A stretch of DNA of 64,000 bases from Stenocarpella maydis. Taxonomy: Eukaryota; Ascomycota; Sordariomycetes; Diaporthales; Diaporthaceae. Below the pieces are notes generated by a model. The model was given only the letters and a program-made list of their open reading frames with translations. It did not search any database and was not told where the DNA came from. The stretch covers positions 79,853 to 143,852 of the forward strand of contig NQMI01000034.1 of the NCBI GenBank assembly GCA_002270565.1. Reading direction: 5' to 3'. The position numbers were made by a program, and so were the translations under genes. Each line of letters begins with the position of its first letter. Position 1 is the stretch's first letter. Shown piece after piece: positions 9,272-21,083 of this stretch.

Positions 9272-12200
9272 TGTTAATACTAGGCATTTGTTTGAAAGCA
9301 GGGAAAACAGGGGCTCGAGGGATGTAAAGATTGGAAGGATTCCCAGGGTACTCCAGAACAAGGCAGACTGTGGACGTTTCCAGAAGAGTGTGTTGAACGA
9401 CTGCGAACAACTGTGCTTCAAGAGGACAGCTGACACGCGATGGCAGAACACGCTGGTCTGTGGTACTAAGTACTCCAAGAAAAAGAGGCGTGGAATCAAA
9501 AAGTGTAGAGTCAAACAAAACGCAGAATCCAAGTGATGTGGAGCGAGGATATCGTGTGAGTGAAGATGGACTGGGAGCAGGTACGACGAGGAAGAAGAGA
9601 AAGCAGAACGGTGGGTAGTCTCGTTACTGGTGCTAAGGATTGTCAAGGCTGGGTTGGGGAAATCCAGAGAAGAGTTGTCAGTGAGGATGTGTTGGTAGGT
9701 GGATGGACGGGCTGGTGGTGGGAGAGAAAGACAGGCCTGGCAAAGCTAAAGTCCGAGAGATCTGAATTCTGTCAAAGGCGGCAACGAACATGGGACGGCC
9801 GAAAGCAGAGCCAGTTCCACTCCAAACGAGATCTCTGTAGTGAAGGGGGCAGGCAAAAGTGATCTAGAGTGGTGAATGACAGCCAGCCCACAGCCAACAC
9901 CTTGGGCCTTGGGCAGCATAATGCTGAGGTAGTCATCAGTTGCAACTTGCACTGCATCCGACTCTGTGTACAGGAGGCCAGGCATGTAAGTGGAAAAGGG
10001 GGGGGGGACTCACAATCCACTCCAGCCAGAGAAGACACCACGCCACAGTATCCAGCCCTGGTGACCACCTACCCTTTGGATTGGGGTCACTAAGGCTATC
10101 CCAGGACCTCTGGGCCAGATTGTGGACCGATATTGCAGACGCTCTGGTCTGGGGGATGAACATGGACGGATCCTCTGATATGTGGGGTTGAAGCGGTGTC
10201 CTAGATCATCTGATCCAGGCAATGGGTTGCTGATATCCCAGGCCCTCTGGACTGGGTATCCAGTGCTTGAGTTGGAAGACAGGTTCGCCCCCCGGGCAGG
10301 GAGGGTGCAATGAAGAGGAAACCAGAAGAAGAAACCAGAAGAAAAAACCAGTGTTGCAGACACAAAGTACAAAATAGCGGTAAATCAAGAGCTTGTTCGC
10401 CTCAGATGAGCAGAAACTCGCAAGACACGCTATAACGTACCGCCACGTCTCTTGTCATCAATTCCAGAGTCCGGAACAGCTTCTCGGTACGAGCTGTGGG
10501 ATCCATGGTGTCTCCTGAGCTCATGGACCTGTGGGAGACCAGTCAGCTGAGCAGGTCACTTGTGTTGGTTACATCCGAGCAAAAGAAGACTCACAGCAGG
10601 CCGGATGCCGCGTTGATGCTCTCTGGGCTGGTAGCTACGTCTTGGCCCCCATTCTCTGCATCTGAGCTGGGTTGGGGGCCCTGCTGGGAGAGGTCACTGC
10701 CGGATATGAGAGAGCTCATCGCGTCTGGGTGTAAGCGTTGTTTTATTCGTATACAAACACACTTGCTGTTGACGTGGGGTACTTGGCATGTGGTATACTG
10801 GCGAAGTATGCAAGGTTAGCCTCCAACTGGCAGGTGCTGTTTGACGTGATGGCAAGCAGTTGGGTTGGTCAGCTTCAACGATGTGCGGGACTGAGTGGCC
10901 TGGATCCTGTTGTGCTTGCTGTTGGACGGGTCTGCTCAGCTGTGCTTTGCCTCCAGTGGCTACCTGGAAGGAAGATGATGTCGAGGCAGGCAGGCAGCCT
11001 TGACTGACTGATTCCAGGTAGGGAGAAGGCTGCGTTCGCTCTCGAGGGCGCGGCTTTTACCGCGGAGGTTACTGCTGCGGATGCCGTTGAAAGGGATGGT
11101 GTATGGAAGATGGACAGAAGAAAAGTCCTTCTAGACTTTCAGAGACGATGCTCGAGGGAAGAAAGAAGGTGATGGAGGTGATGGAGGTGATGGAGGTGAT
11201 GGAGGTGATGGAGGTGATGGAGGTGATGGAGGTGATGGAGATGAATGCTGAGTTTCTCTGAGGATGGAGAAGGAAAGGGGAGATATGTAGGTAGTTGAGT
11301 ATGAGATTACTCAACAGCCGCGCAGGCAACGATTTTGCAGGCAAGAAAACCTGTCTGCTGCTTGGTTTTGTTGACAAGGGGGCCAGTGGGACGTTCCGGC
11401 CGCACAAGAATTAACGCAAACCAACTATCGTCTGGTCGCTCTGAGCGAGTTATCAGTCTGCTCCAAGTCACCAAAGGTGAGTACCTGCGTCGGGAAGGCA
11501 AGCTGAGACCACAGGGACCCGCACACCACGAGACGAGGATGCGGTGTGGGTGGCGAGGGGCTTGAAGGAAATGGAGTGAAGAAGAAAGACTGAACGGGGG
11601 TGTTTATCTCCAGGAGGCCGAAGAGATGTCCCCATCAAAGCCGGGGGAGCAGTTGGTGGAAAGGATGCTCCGGGCATGCCATTCAGGGGCACGTCGAGAT
11701 CTCCAGCCCGGACCCGGCTGTGCTTGGTTGCCCGTGATGGGGAAAATGGGCTTTTGTCCCCCAAACATCGTGGAGGTACTGACTCCATGTCACCCCTGGG
11801 CCATTGTCCACTTCCGCACCACCAGTGCCGAGAATACTGCCCTGAGGTCGATATTAGGGGACCAACGACAAAGAGGACTTGTACGAAAGCCCCTGCCATC
11901 TGCGTGACCATGGGCACCCAAAAGCTTTCGAACCCGAACCACGGCACTGTCTTCAAATTCTGAAGAGCCGATATCAATCTCGGAGCCGAGGGTCGCCGGC
12001 GTGGACGACTTGCCTCTGGAAGACAGCACTTAGAACGAATTTCTTGCCTCTTCACCTGAGATCTGAATGCGTGTGGCTGTCAGAAAGGGTATGTGCCGAT
12101 AGTTCTCCTGCCTTGCGTCCGAGATGGCGAACAGTTGACCCAGAGTGTAGGGAATTCTTCCTATACCCCTCATAACATCGCCACAGCGGAACTCGAAACT

Positions 12201-14141
12201 CCCGCTATAGCGCAGAAGTTGCTTGACATCGAAAGAATGGAGGATAAACCCCTTCGACCAAGCGTTGGGCGCATGCGACTTCCCTGGGTGCCAGATTCTC
12301 CGTTACAGCGTATGCTTCCAGCCCGGAGGTGGAGAGAGTGACTTGGGATCTTAAGGACGTCGTGCCTCGGACCATAGCCCGTGGCCTCTCGCCAAGGGTT
12401 ATGACCGTCCAGACGATCCGACCAACAGCACTTGTACAAAGCGGTGGCGCAGAGTGAAAGGCGAGAGTGCTGCCAGAGGAGGAGCCCACGGAATACAAGT
12501 TGGACGCCTTCAAAGAGGAGGTAATGGGACTTGCTGCTTGAGACGCTTCCTCTTGGGGGTAGAGACAGAAACGGGATAATTTTTCGGTGAGTTTCGGCAG
12601 GGAAAAGCCGCGGCCTCGCTTTCCAGAGAATAGAATGAGGCTTTGTCCGACCAAGCCAAACGGACGAGTTGTGAACAGCGGAAGTACGAGGATCACAGGC
12701 AGAGACATATGAGATGGCACGGGCGGCCACAGCAGGAGGGCCGTGCAGAAAACTGCGCGCGAGATACAAAGAAAGAAGAAAAAGGAAACATGAAGGGAAA
12801 TCGATTGGGGACGAGGAAAAGCGCTGGATTTAAGCATGCAACACGCATGATAGAAGGTAATCCCGGCCTGTACCTTCCAGATGTGGAAAGAAAGGCCCCA
12901 AATAGCCTCAGCAGCCACAGGGTCTGTGATGGCACGATAACATTGAAGGAACACATCAACGAGAAATGGCCGAGTCACGGGCCGACGCTTGAGGCCTTGC
13001 CGGCTATGGAGAGAGGCCCAGCTGACTTGGTCAGGGTTGTGGAGGACAGGAGGCTTTATTCCTTTCATTTTGAACAAGTGGTCGGGACCAACGCCAGCAA
13101 GTCACTCATGCCCCTGACATTGCTTAGAAGATCTTGCGTGACTTGCTGACATGGTGCAGAGCGGGAAGGGGGCAGCAAGCATGAATGGGTGTTATCGTAC
13201 ACGAGCAGAGCAAGAAACGAGAACCGATAACGGCGAAGCAAAAGCCACTGGGCCCGGAAATATAAGCTTGGTGTCTCACGCCTGGTGGCCCACAGCCGGG
13301 TTTGCTAGGCCAACTCGCTGTTGAGGGCGGCGGTCAAGACCGCCATATCGCAGAGCACAGACGAGTGAGAGGGCGAGGCGAGAAAGAAGAGAAGAGCTCA
13401 AGGGGCAGAACACCAGACCGACAGGAAATGGGCCGTGTATCCATCAACGAACTATCGCCCTTGAACTTTGAACTGCCCATGAATCCGAGGCCATGAGACC
13501 TACAGACGCCGGACCTTGGCTGGACACGCACAGTCAACAAAACACCGCCCCTCAAGAAGAGATTTGTATTGAAAGCAATCTAATTTAATTCCATTAATCG
13601 CCCTGTCACGAGCATGGCGGGTCGTCAGATACGGACGCCGGGAAACAACGTTAAGCTGTTGATCCTCCTATGTACAATCATCAGTATCTTGTCAATCAAC
13701 CCTAACTCCAAGATAATTTTCGAAACAGACGCCTGTGCGAGATCTAGAGCCGAAAACTCCAATGTCGGGCACTATGATGATCAGTGAGAAGCTGGGCCGA
13801 GTTGTTGTGCACTGTGTTACCAGTTCAGTGGGAACCTGTAACTCGCAACCCGTCAGTGGTCGTGTTCCAGTTGCGGGATCAAACCAGCCTGTTGTCCGTT
13901 TCGCGACCGTGCTTTCCGGGAGGTTCCAAAAAGGGTAGTGACATGGAGTCGACTGCGGTGGTCGAGATGACAGGACATTATTCGAGCTTGACGTCGAGGT
14001 TGAGAATTTCTACGAGGGAATGCGGTTGAAAAATAATCTTGCAGCCATCAGTACCGCTGAAGTTCTGCGCGTCGCCCGTGCTTTCTCTTACCGATCGGGA
14101 GAAAGCCTAGAGCAGAGCATTTGTGGGTCCGAATTAGCGAT
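9272..14141. other. Long intergenic region without a supported gene
   Basis: Nearly 5 kb lies between the 5' end of the 696-residue gene and the 3' end of the rsd1-like gene. The longest frames, near 12205-13077 and 11468-12055 on the minus strand, have no motifs and overlap equally long frames on the other strand. It contains a 9-nt minisatellite and A/G-rich stretches such as repeated CCAGAAGAA units near 10320-10350. It may hold a long 5' leader or a non-coding transcript; I cannot show either. Confidence 0.45.
11171..11242. repeat. 9-nt minisatellite, GATGGAGGT x 7
   Basis: Seven perfect tandem copies of GATGGAGGT are followed by one variant, GATGGAGAT. Read on the minus strand they give an Ile-Thr-Ser repeat, which lies in a frame with no other coding support. 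Perfect identity between units suggests recent slippage. Confidence 0.95.
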
Positions 14142-16081
14142 TCAGAAAGCCTTCGAGTTTGCTCGGAACAGACTGGCGTAGACGGCATCTACCACCGGCG
14201 CAGCAGTGATCATCCTGCCGCCGAAGTAGCGACCGTTAAGGCCCTTGATTGCGTTCTCGCCTCCCTGCACCTTGTCAAACTTGAGGTAAATGTCTCCTTT
14301 GGAGTTGGGCTCGACGGAGATGTGGACGACGTGGCCGTATTTGTTCTCCGCCTCCTCGCGAACGTCCTCCTCCAGTTCCTTGACCCAGTTGTCACCATCT
14401 TCCCTGCGAGTTGGTTAGCAAATAGCTGTCTTTGACGTGTAAAATGCTTAGTCAGGTACTTACTCGTCGGGGTCGAACATGTTGTGCAGCACAACGCAAC
14501 GGCTGGCCTGACTCACACTGACAGGCAGCGGCTTTGGCTCCGTCTTTGATTTGAGAATCTGTCGCTCAGTGTTTGCGCTCGGGGGCTCATCAGTTCTCGC
14601 TAATTTTCTCATAAGAGCATCCCGGCTGTAGTTGTTAAAGTTGACGCCGGCGACGTCGGTGTCATCCAGAGCGCTCGCGCCAGTGCCCTTGTCGTTATCA
14701 CGGGCTCCGGCACGGTCGAAGTTGGACGTCGGTGCCCCACGGCCACCGGCGCCTGAGAAGGCAGACCCCTGATACTGTTGGTTTTGGCCCTGGAATCTCT
14801 GCAGGAGATTGGCAGTGGATTCAGGGGTGAACTTATCGTTTCCAAGTCCGACGCGGATCGGTCGACCGGCAAGGTCGAATCCGTTCATCTTCTCCAGAGC
14901 CTCACGGGCTTGGCCGGCGTCTCGGAATCTGCGGCGGAGTCAGCTTTTGCCTCATTGCGAAAGTACGATTGGTATGCTTACTGTACGAATCCGTAGCCAC
15001 GGCTGCGTCCTGTGTCGTCCTTCTGAAGCTGGACGAACTCGAGTTCGCCGAATGGCTCGAAGACATTCTGGAGATCCTGCTCAGTGATGCTGAAGTGAAT
15101 ATTGCCAACGTACAGACGGTGGAAAGGGATCGAGTTGGGGTGACCGCCGGAGCCGCCCGTCTCGCGGACTTGTCGATTCTTCTCCGCCTCGGTGAGCTGG
15201 ACAATAACCGGAATACCTAGGAGCTTCTGCCCGGTAAGCTGCAGGGCAGCTTGTACGGACTCCTCGTCCTTGAATTCAACGTAGCCGACACTGGAAGGGA
15301 AGAGTCAGCATATAGTGTCAAGTAATATGCAGTGGGCGAGCGGGTGTTGCGATACATACCCCTTGGATCGATTGCTGACGCGGTCCTTCACGATCTGAGC
15401 CTCAGATACCGGGCCAACCTTTTCAAAGAACTCCTTGAGCTCCTTGGTCCTCAGTCTTGCAGCAAGCTGCTGGACGAAGACGGTCCTGCGGTCCCTCTCA
15501 TCCTCGGTGAGCTGTGGTGGAGTAGGGTCGCTAGCACCCTTGTCGGGGTGAGGCGTCCGGCCGCCACGGCGATCTCTATCATCATCTCGTCGCTCTCTGC
15601 GTTCCCTATAATCCCGCCGATCGTCGCGGTCTCGAGGGCGATAGAAACGTCCGCCCGGGGATCGGGAGCGCGACCGACCATGGCGTCCTCCGCGGTAGTA
15701 ATCCCCGTCTCTGTGGCGGCGTGAAGACCGGTCCTCACGGTCCCTGCTCTTACTCCGGCGCCTACTGCTCCTGTGGCTACCGGCATCGCTGCGAGGTGTC
15801 CTCTCGGCATCTGGTGTGCCGCGACGGCTGCTATACCGGTCACGGCTGCGATCGCGGTCACGGTCACGTCGCTTTCTGTCGCGGCTGCGGTCACGGTCTC
15901 TGTCTCTGTCCTTCTCGCGCTCGCGATCACGGCTCTTCTCGCGGCTTCGATGGCGGGACTCGCCGTTGAGCTTCTCGTCGCTGGCGCCATCAGCTGCTGC
16001 CTGGGCGGATGGCGCATCCTCCATGTTCACATCTTGCTTCGCAGTCTCCTCGAGGAGCGCCTCAACATCGTAGGATGCCAT
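14142..16081 (-). CDS. rsd1: CC1-like RNA-splicing factor (RBM39/Rsd1 type)
   Basis: Four exons (16081-15360, 15290-14982, 14928-14464, 14403-14142) join with three phase-2 introns of 70, 53 and 60 nt to give 585 residues. The N-terminal third is an RS-like domain full of [12 protein letters not shown] and SRSRSP runs. RRM1 begins at [12 protein letters not shown] and contains KGVGYVEF as RNP1. RRM2 begins [11 protein letters not shown] and contains RGYGFVQF. The third domain, from [14 protein letters not shown] to GRYFGGRMI, is a U2AF-homology motif: it has the acidic helix and the R-Y-F loop that binds tryptophan ligands in U2AF and SF3B1. Every intron interrupts a conserved motif that is restored exactly by splicing. 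The protein should help 3' splice-site recognition in the nucleus. The splice junctions and full length make this one of the firmest calls here. Confidence 0.93.
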
Positions 16082-16689
16082 CTTGGACGGTGTGGATGGT
16101 ATTGTGGGTGCGACAGCGAGTAGAGTCGGAAGAGTCGAATCTGCAGGGGCTGCTGATAGCAATACTGTGTAGTATGGCAGAGTGGCAGTCACTCCCAAGC
16201 AGGCTGAGGTGGTTGGTGTTTTATCAGGAGACACAAAAGGGTGGGGCCAGCACTTTGATTAGCACAAATTTCTGGCCTTGGTGGTCCGTGCACTGTCCTG
16301 CTGACTGTGCAAGGGTGTGTGCTGCAAGTCTACTCCGTATAGGGCAGTGATCTTCACTACTACTATCTCTCTTCAGAAAGGGTCACATAGAGAGAAAAAT
16401 CATCACAGAGAAAGAGTATCCACAGAGCAAGCGAAATAAGAAACTTATAGCACCATTTTTCATTACTATTTTACTAATAACTACTTATATTTCGGAGTAC
16501 TCTTTTCTTTAAGGTAAACTTTCCCCTTTTAACTTTCATAACCTTAACATCTTATCCGGTTTTCGTTTTCCTTCAACTCAATTTAAATACCACAAGAGAG
16601 GACTGGGCAGATGCGCAGAAGGGCTGTATGGCCGCCACAGCAAGTGGACATCAACATATTCAGTTTGCAGACATGTGTACCCTCAAGTG

Positions 16690-17110
16690 CTCTGCCTCTG
16701 GGTATGCAAAGGGCCCTCCTTTGGGTATATAGAGGGCCCTTTTTGGGCACTTAGATGGCCTTTGTGGGAACCCTCCCTCTAGGTATGTAAAGGTCCTTCC
16801 TCTGGGTATACAGAGGTCTCTTCTTTAGGTATATGGAGGTCCCTCCTTTGGGTGTGTGGAGGGCTCTCCTCCCGGGTATGTGAAGGGCTCTTATGGAAGC
16901 CCTCCTTTTGGGCTTGTGAGGGCCCTTCCTCTGGGTATGTGGAGGTCCCTTCTTTGGGTATATAGAGGGCCCTCTTCTGGGTATATGGAGGTCCTTCCTT
17001 TGGGCTTGTGGAGGGCCCTTCTTTTGGATATGTAAAGGGTCCTTGTGGAAGCTCTCCCTCTGGGCTCGAAAGAGTCCTTCCTCTGGGCGCTTGAAAGGCC
17101 TTATTAGGTG
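16690..17110. repeat. Degenerate minisatellite with GGGTATRTGGAGGTCC-like units
   Basis: About 15 imperfect units of roughly 25-30 nt occur head to tail. The core reads TTTGGGTATATGGAGGTCC with variants of TGGAGG, AGAGGG and AAAGGG. The frame on the minus strand through it yields repeated KGPPHTQRK-like peptides, but the units vary too much in length and the frame has no other support, so I treat it as non-coding. Confidence 0.75.
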
Positions 17111-17205
17111 GTACGGAGGGGGTTTGCTGGAGGAGCGAGCGGAGTGAGTGATGAAGGTGAACACCCTCTACGCCTATCTAAGCTATAGGACGTGAGTATT
17201 GGACG

Positions 17206-17246
17206 AATAGCTCCTAGGGCCCCGGGAGGGGCTTTCCACCTGGTAT
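17206..17246 (+). repeat. Left arm of inverted repeat flanking the GH3 gene
   Basis: This 41-nt segment, with core AGGGCCCCGGGA and GGCTTTCC, matches the reverse complement of 20644-20684 at 36 of 41 positions by hand alignment. The arms are 3.4 kb apart with the beta-xylosidase between them. Confidence 0.7.
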
Positions 17247-18031
17247 ATCACCTCTGTGCTTGAGCTCCCCATCGAGCTTGAACTTCACATCAGCAATTGC
17301 AGCTCCCAGTCTAGTCAAGGGGAAGCAAGGTATCCATCCCTGAGCTATGCATCCGCCCCTAGCATTTCAACACGACGGCACATTACTTAAGTATGTACCA
17401 ACCTAAGGTAAGTCGAGAAACAGTCTGGGAAGGAATAACCCGACGGGTGTCATCAACTAGCGCCTTGGATTGTTGACTTCAGACAAACTAGCCATATTTA
17501 TTAGCTGACAACCTGGTACGAGTTCATTCATATAATCATACTCGATCCAGTGGAACTTGAACCAAACCCAATCGCTATATCTGCCGCCTTGCCAGATTTG
17601 CCAATAAGAACTTTAGAATCTGAATTATTCCCCCCGCATACAACGCTTGGCAGGGGAAGCGCTCCAATCGAATTAAGCATCGATCGTATAACCGCCGTAT
17701 GCAGATCCATCGCAACAGGCCGGCCAGCACGACGAGACCAGCTGCCCCCGCTCTAGATGAGGGTCGCCAGGAATTTGGAACAGCCAATTGTGAAATCCGG
17801 AACGAAAGTCGACTAGGCCGAAGCACGATAACAGCCGGAAGAATCCTGGAATCTCGGGGCGGAGCTGGGCATCCGCATTACTCCATCGAGATGCGGTGAT
17901 CCCAAACCAGACAGGGCGGCTTCTCCTTACTCAGATCCTTATTATAACTTTCATCCACCCCCTCCCCCTCCCCCCGGCGGATTCTGGCGTCCAGACCAGA
18001 CAACCCTAATAGCTGGCCATTCACATACGCG

Positions 18032-20367
18032 ATGAAGTGCTCACTGCTACTTGGCACGGTCGCAGTGATTGCGCGTGTGGTGCTTGGTAAAAATGCAGGA
18101 CCACCGGCAGACTGCACAAAGGCGCCGCTGAAGTCGAATGGCGTATGCGACACCTCAAAGAGCCCCCCTGAACGAGCTGCTGCCCTTGTGGCGGCTATGC
18201 TGATCAACGAGAAGTTGGCGAATCTGGTTAGGTAAGGCGGCCTTGCCTCCGGGACTGTCTTTTTATCATCTTTGGTAGCTCCACCGGGAGCACTTCGGTT
18301 GTGCCGTGGCTTATTGCGCGTTATAGCAAATCACCAGGTGTTTCACGCCTGGGTTTGCCCAATTACAACTGGTGGAATGAGGCTCTCCACGGCGTGGCAG
18401 GGGCTCCTGGCATCGATTTCGATGGAGACTTCAAGACTGCCACCTCCTTTCCTATGCCGATACTCATGGCGGCAGCTTTCGACGATGAGCTCATCGAAAA
18501 CGTTGCTACCTCGATTGGGGCTGAGGCGAGAGCTTTTGGAAATACGGGCCACTCCGGCTTAGACTACTGGACTCCAAATGTGAATCCCTTCCGCGATCCA
18601 CGATGGGGTAGGGGGTCCGAGACTCCTGGGGAGGACATTGCTCGTGTCAACGGCTACACCGCAGGCTTCATCCGCGGCCTAGAGGGGAACCATACGCAAC
18701 GACGGATCATAGCTACTTGCAAACATTACGCTGGCTACGATCTTGAAGCAGCAGACGGGGTAACCAGGCACTCTTTCAACGCCAAAATAACACCTCAGGA
18801 TTTGGCCGAGTACTACATGCCACCCTTCCGAGTTTGTGCCAGAGACCTCAACACTGGCTCTATCATGTGTAGTTACAACGCTATTAATGGCGTGCCAACT
18901 TGTGCGAGCACATACCTGCTTCAAACGATCCTTCGTGACCACTGGAATTGGACAGCCCACAACAACTACGTTACCAGCGACTGCGAGGCAGTGGCCGACG
19001 TCTCTTCTGGCCACCACTATGCGACAAGCCTCGCAGAGGGAACAGCGGATTGCTTCAATGCCGGAATGGACAGCAGCTGCGAGTACTCTGGATCGTCAGA
19101 CATACCCGGGGCCTGGAGCAGCAAAGCTCTCAACGAGAGCACGGTGGATAGGGCACTGCTACGCCTTTACGAAGGATTGGTGCGAGCAGGGTATTTTGAC
19201 GGGAGCGCCGCTGAGTATGCGTCTGTGGGCCTGTCTTCGGTCAATACCGAGACTGCCAAGAAGCTGGCGTTACAAACAGTAACAGATGGGGTTGTCATGC
19301 TGAAGAACGACGGAACCCTCCCTCTCAAGCTGGATCCCGGCTCCAATGTCGCCATGGTTGGGTTCTGGGCTGATGATAAGACAAAACTCCGCGGAGGCTA
19401 CAGTGGTCCTCCGCCTTACCTGATCACTCCGGTTGCTGCAGCTAAGAATATGAACCTCTCGGTTATCACGGCAAGTGGTACGTCCGCAGATGCCATCGCA
19501 TCTGCTGCATCAAAGGCTGATTTTGTCCTCTACTTCGGCGGCTTGGATACTTCATCTGCCGGCGAGCAACTCGATCGGACTTCGCTCGCGTGGCCGCCAG
19601 CACAGGCAAGCCTGATCAAGACACTTTCTGGCCTTGGGAAACCCCTCGTGGTCATTCAGATGGGTGATCAAGTTGATAACTCGCCTATTCTAGAGAACAA
19701 GGGTGTCAACTCCATCCTTTGGGCGAGCTGGCCTGGGCAAGAGGGTGGATCTGGGGTTATGCAGCTCATCAGTGGAGTGAAGGCACCGGCGGGGCGTCTT
19801 CCGGTTTCCCAATACCCGGCCAATTATACGTCAGTTCCCATGACAGATATGAATCTTCGTCCCGGTGGTTCAAATCCAGGCCGGACGTACATGTGGTACC
19901 CATCAGCAGTCCAACCATTTGGCACCGGCCTACACTATACCACTTTCGAGCCAACTTTTGGGAACTTTTCAAAGACGATTGCCATAGCAGATCTCATGGC
20001 CGGTTGCAAGGCTCGGTATCCGGACACCTGCCCTCTGCCGCCGTTTTATGTCAACGTCAAGAACACTGGGAATGCTACATCCGACTATGTTGCCCTCGTC
20101 TTTGTCGGTGGCGAGATTGGCCCTGCGCCATACCCAATCAAGAGATTGGCGACCTACACAAGGCTTCGTGGCATTGCAGCGGGCCAGACAGCCTCGGTGC
20201 AGTTGTCATGGTCTCTCTCCAACCTGGCGCGTCACGACAGCAAAGGAAATATGGTGCTTTATCCGGGAAAGTACACACTGATGCTGGATCAACCTACCCT
20301 GACCACCACCACACTCGAACTCACCGGAAATGCCACAGTTCTAGATGAGTGGCCAGCAGAAACGTGA
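18032..20367 (+). CDS. Secreted GH3 exo-1,4-beta-xylosidase
   Basis: Two exons (18032-18231 and 18327-20367) separated by a 95-nt phase-2 intron give 746 residues, close to the usual length of bxlB-type enzymes (about 760). The splice restores the conserved segment S-K-S-P-G-V-S-R-L-G-L-P. A signal peptide is visible (MKCSLLLGTVAVIARVVLG). Beta-xylosidase-type motifs follow in order: LPNYNWWNEALHGVA, the KHYAGYD substrate loop, MCSYNAINGVPTC, and VTSDCEAV with the catalytic nucleophile Asp285. The C-terminal fibronectin-III-like domain starts near PFYVNVKNTGNATSDYVALVF. The enzyme should release xylose from xylo-oligosaccharides outside the cell. I saw no clear XlnR-type GGCTAA site in the near promoter. 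The gene is intact although an inverted repeat and AT-rich relics flank it. Confidence 0.92.
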
Positions 20368-21083
20368 ATAAACATTTTTGGGACCTCATTTGGTACCCGC
20401 AGAACGATTCATATTAGCAACCTAACATGCACTATTAGTCATACTGTGGACTTTGACAAATTCATGGCAGGCATGGGCGCCATAAACTTATCAGGCATTT
20501 ATATTTTCTCCTTGCATTGTAAATATTTTCCCACAAGGTGCGTGAACGTCCCTGGAGCGAGGACACGAGAAATAACGCCTCTATGCATGTGACCTCTAAT
20601 GTTGCACAAGAGGTGGACGACCGTATCTAAGCGTTTCGTTATAATACTAGGCGGAAAGCCTGTCCCGGGGCCCTGGGAGCTATTTATCTAATATTTAAAT
20701 ATTATAGATTAAATAAGCGCAAAGAAGGTTTACCTTTATCACTTACTTTATTTAGTTACTCCTTTAGCAAACTTTTTTTTATATCACCTAATAGGGCTAT
20801 TTAAACACTTAGAGGAAGGGCTTCCACGAGGTAGTATTTCATTATTACTTATTATCAAGCGCTTCCTCACTGAAGCAGCTGGCGAGTAGCTATTTATTTT
20901 CCTAATGAGCCTCGATCCTGCAGATGCTATGTGCGCGCGCCGTGTGTTTATTTGGATACAGGCATCAATCCAATCTAGTCTCGCCCCTATCGGCGCTTGC
21001 TGCGAATTGCCGCCCTATATGTCTTGAATGATATACACATAAAACTGAAATGTAGTGTTGACGGCGCCGGGTGCTGTGGGCTT
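20368..21083. other. Intergenic with AT-rich relic
   Basis: This stretch carries the two convergent 3' ends. Bases of about 20680-20900 are AT-rich with TATTTAAATATTATAG-like sequence, in contrast to the GC-rich neighbours, and look like a short mutated repeat remnant. The right arm of the GH3-flanking inverted repeat is also here. Confidence 0.55.
20644..20684 (-). repeat. Right arm of inverted repeat flanking the GH3 gene
   Basis: Reverse-complement partner of 17206-17246, with core GGAAAGCC and TCCCGGGGCCCT. It directly borders an AT-rich relic, which suggests it is the edge of a mobile element. Confidence 0.7.

Larger units (their letters stand above)
16082..18031. other. Intergenic with AT-rich patch and repeats
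   Basis: The stretch starts as the promoter of the rsd1-like gene. An AT-rich patch at about 16430-16600 lacks any open frame. It is followed by a degenerate minisatellite and one arm of an inverted repeat that flanks the GH3 gene. The last 600 bp would be the GH3 promoter. A possible leaderless frame of 109 codons on the minus strand at 17878-18207 overlaps the GH3 first exon and is taken as a shadow. Confidence 0.5.

Noticed and set aside
12205..13077. 290-codon minus-strand frame
   Set aside because: No family resemblance, overlaps several equal-length frames, and its residue content looks random.
15332..16123. Frames on the plus strand over the rsd1-like gene (130, 82 and 116 codons)
   Set aside because: Mirror images of the RS-repeat codons of the real gene.
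16751..17164. 137-codon repeat protein on the minus strand
   Set aside because: The repeat units differ in length and the peptide has no secretion or structural logic; better explained as a minisatellite.
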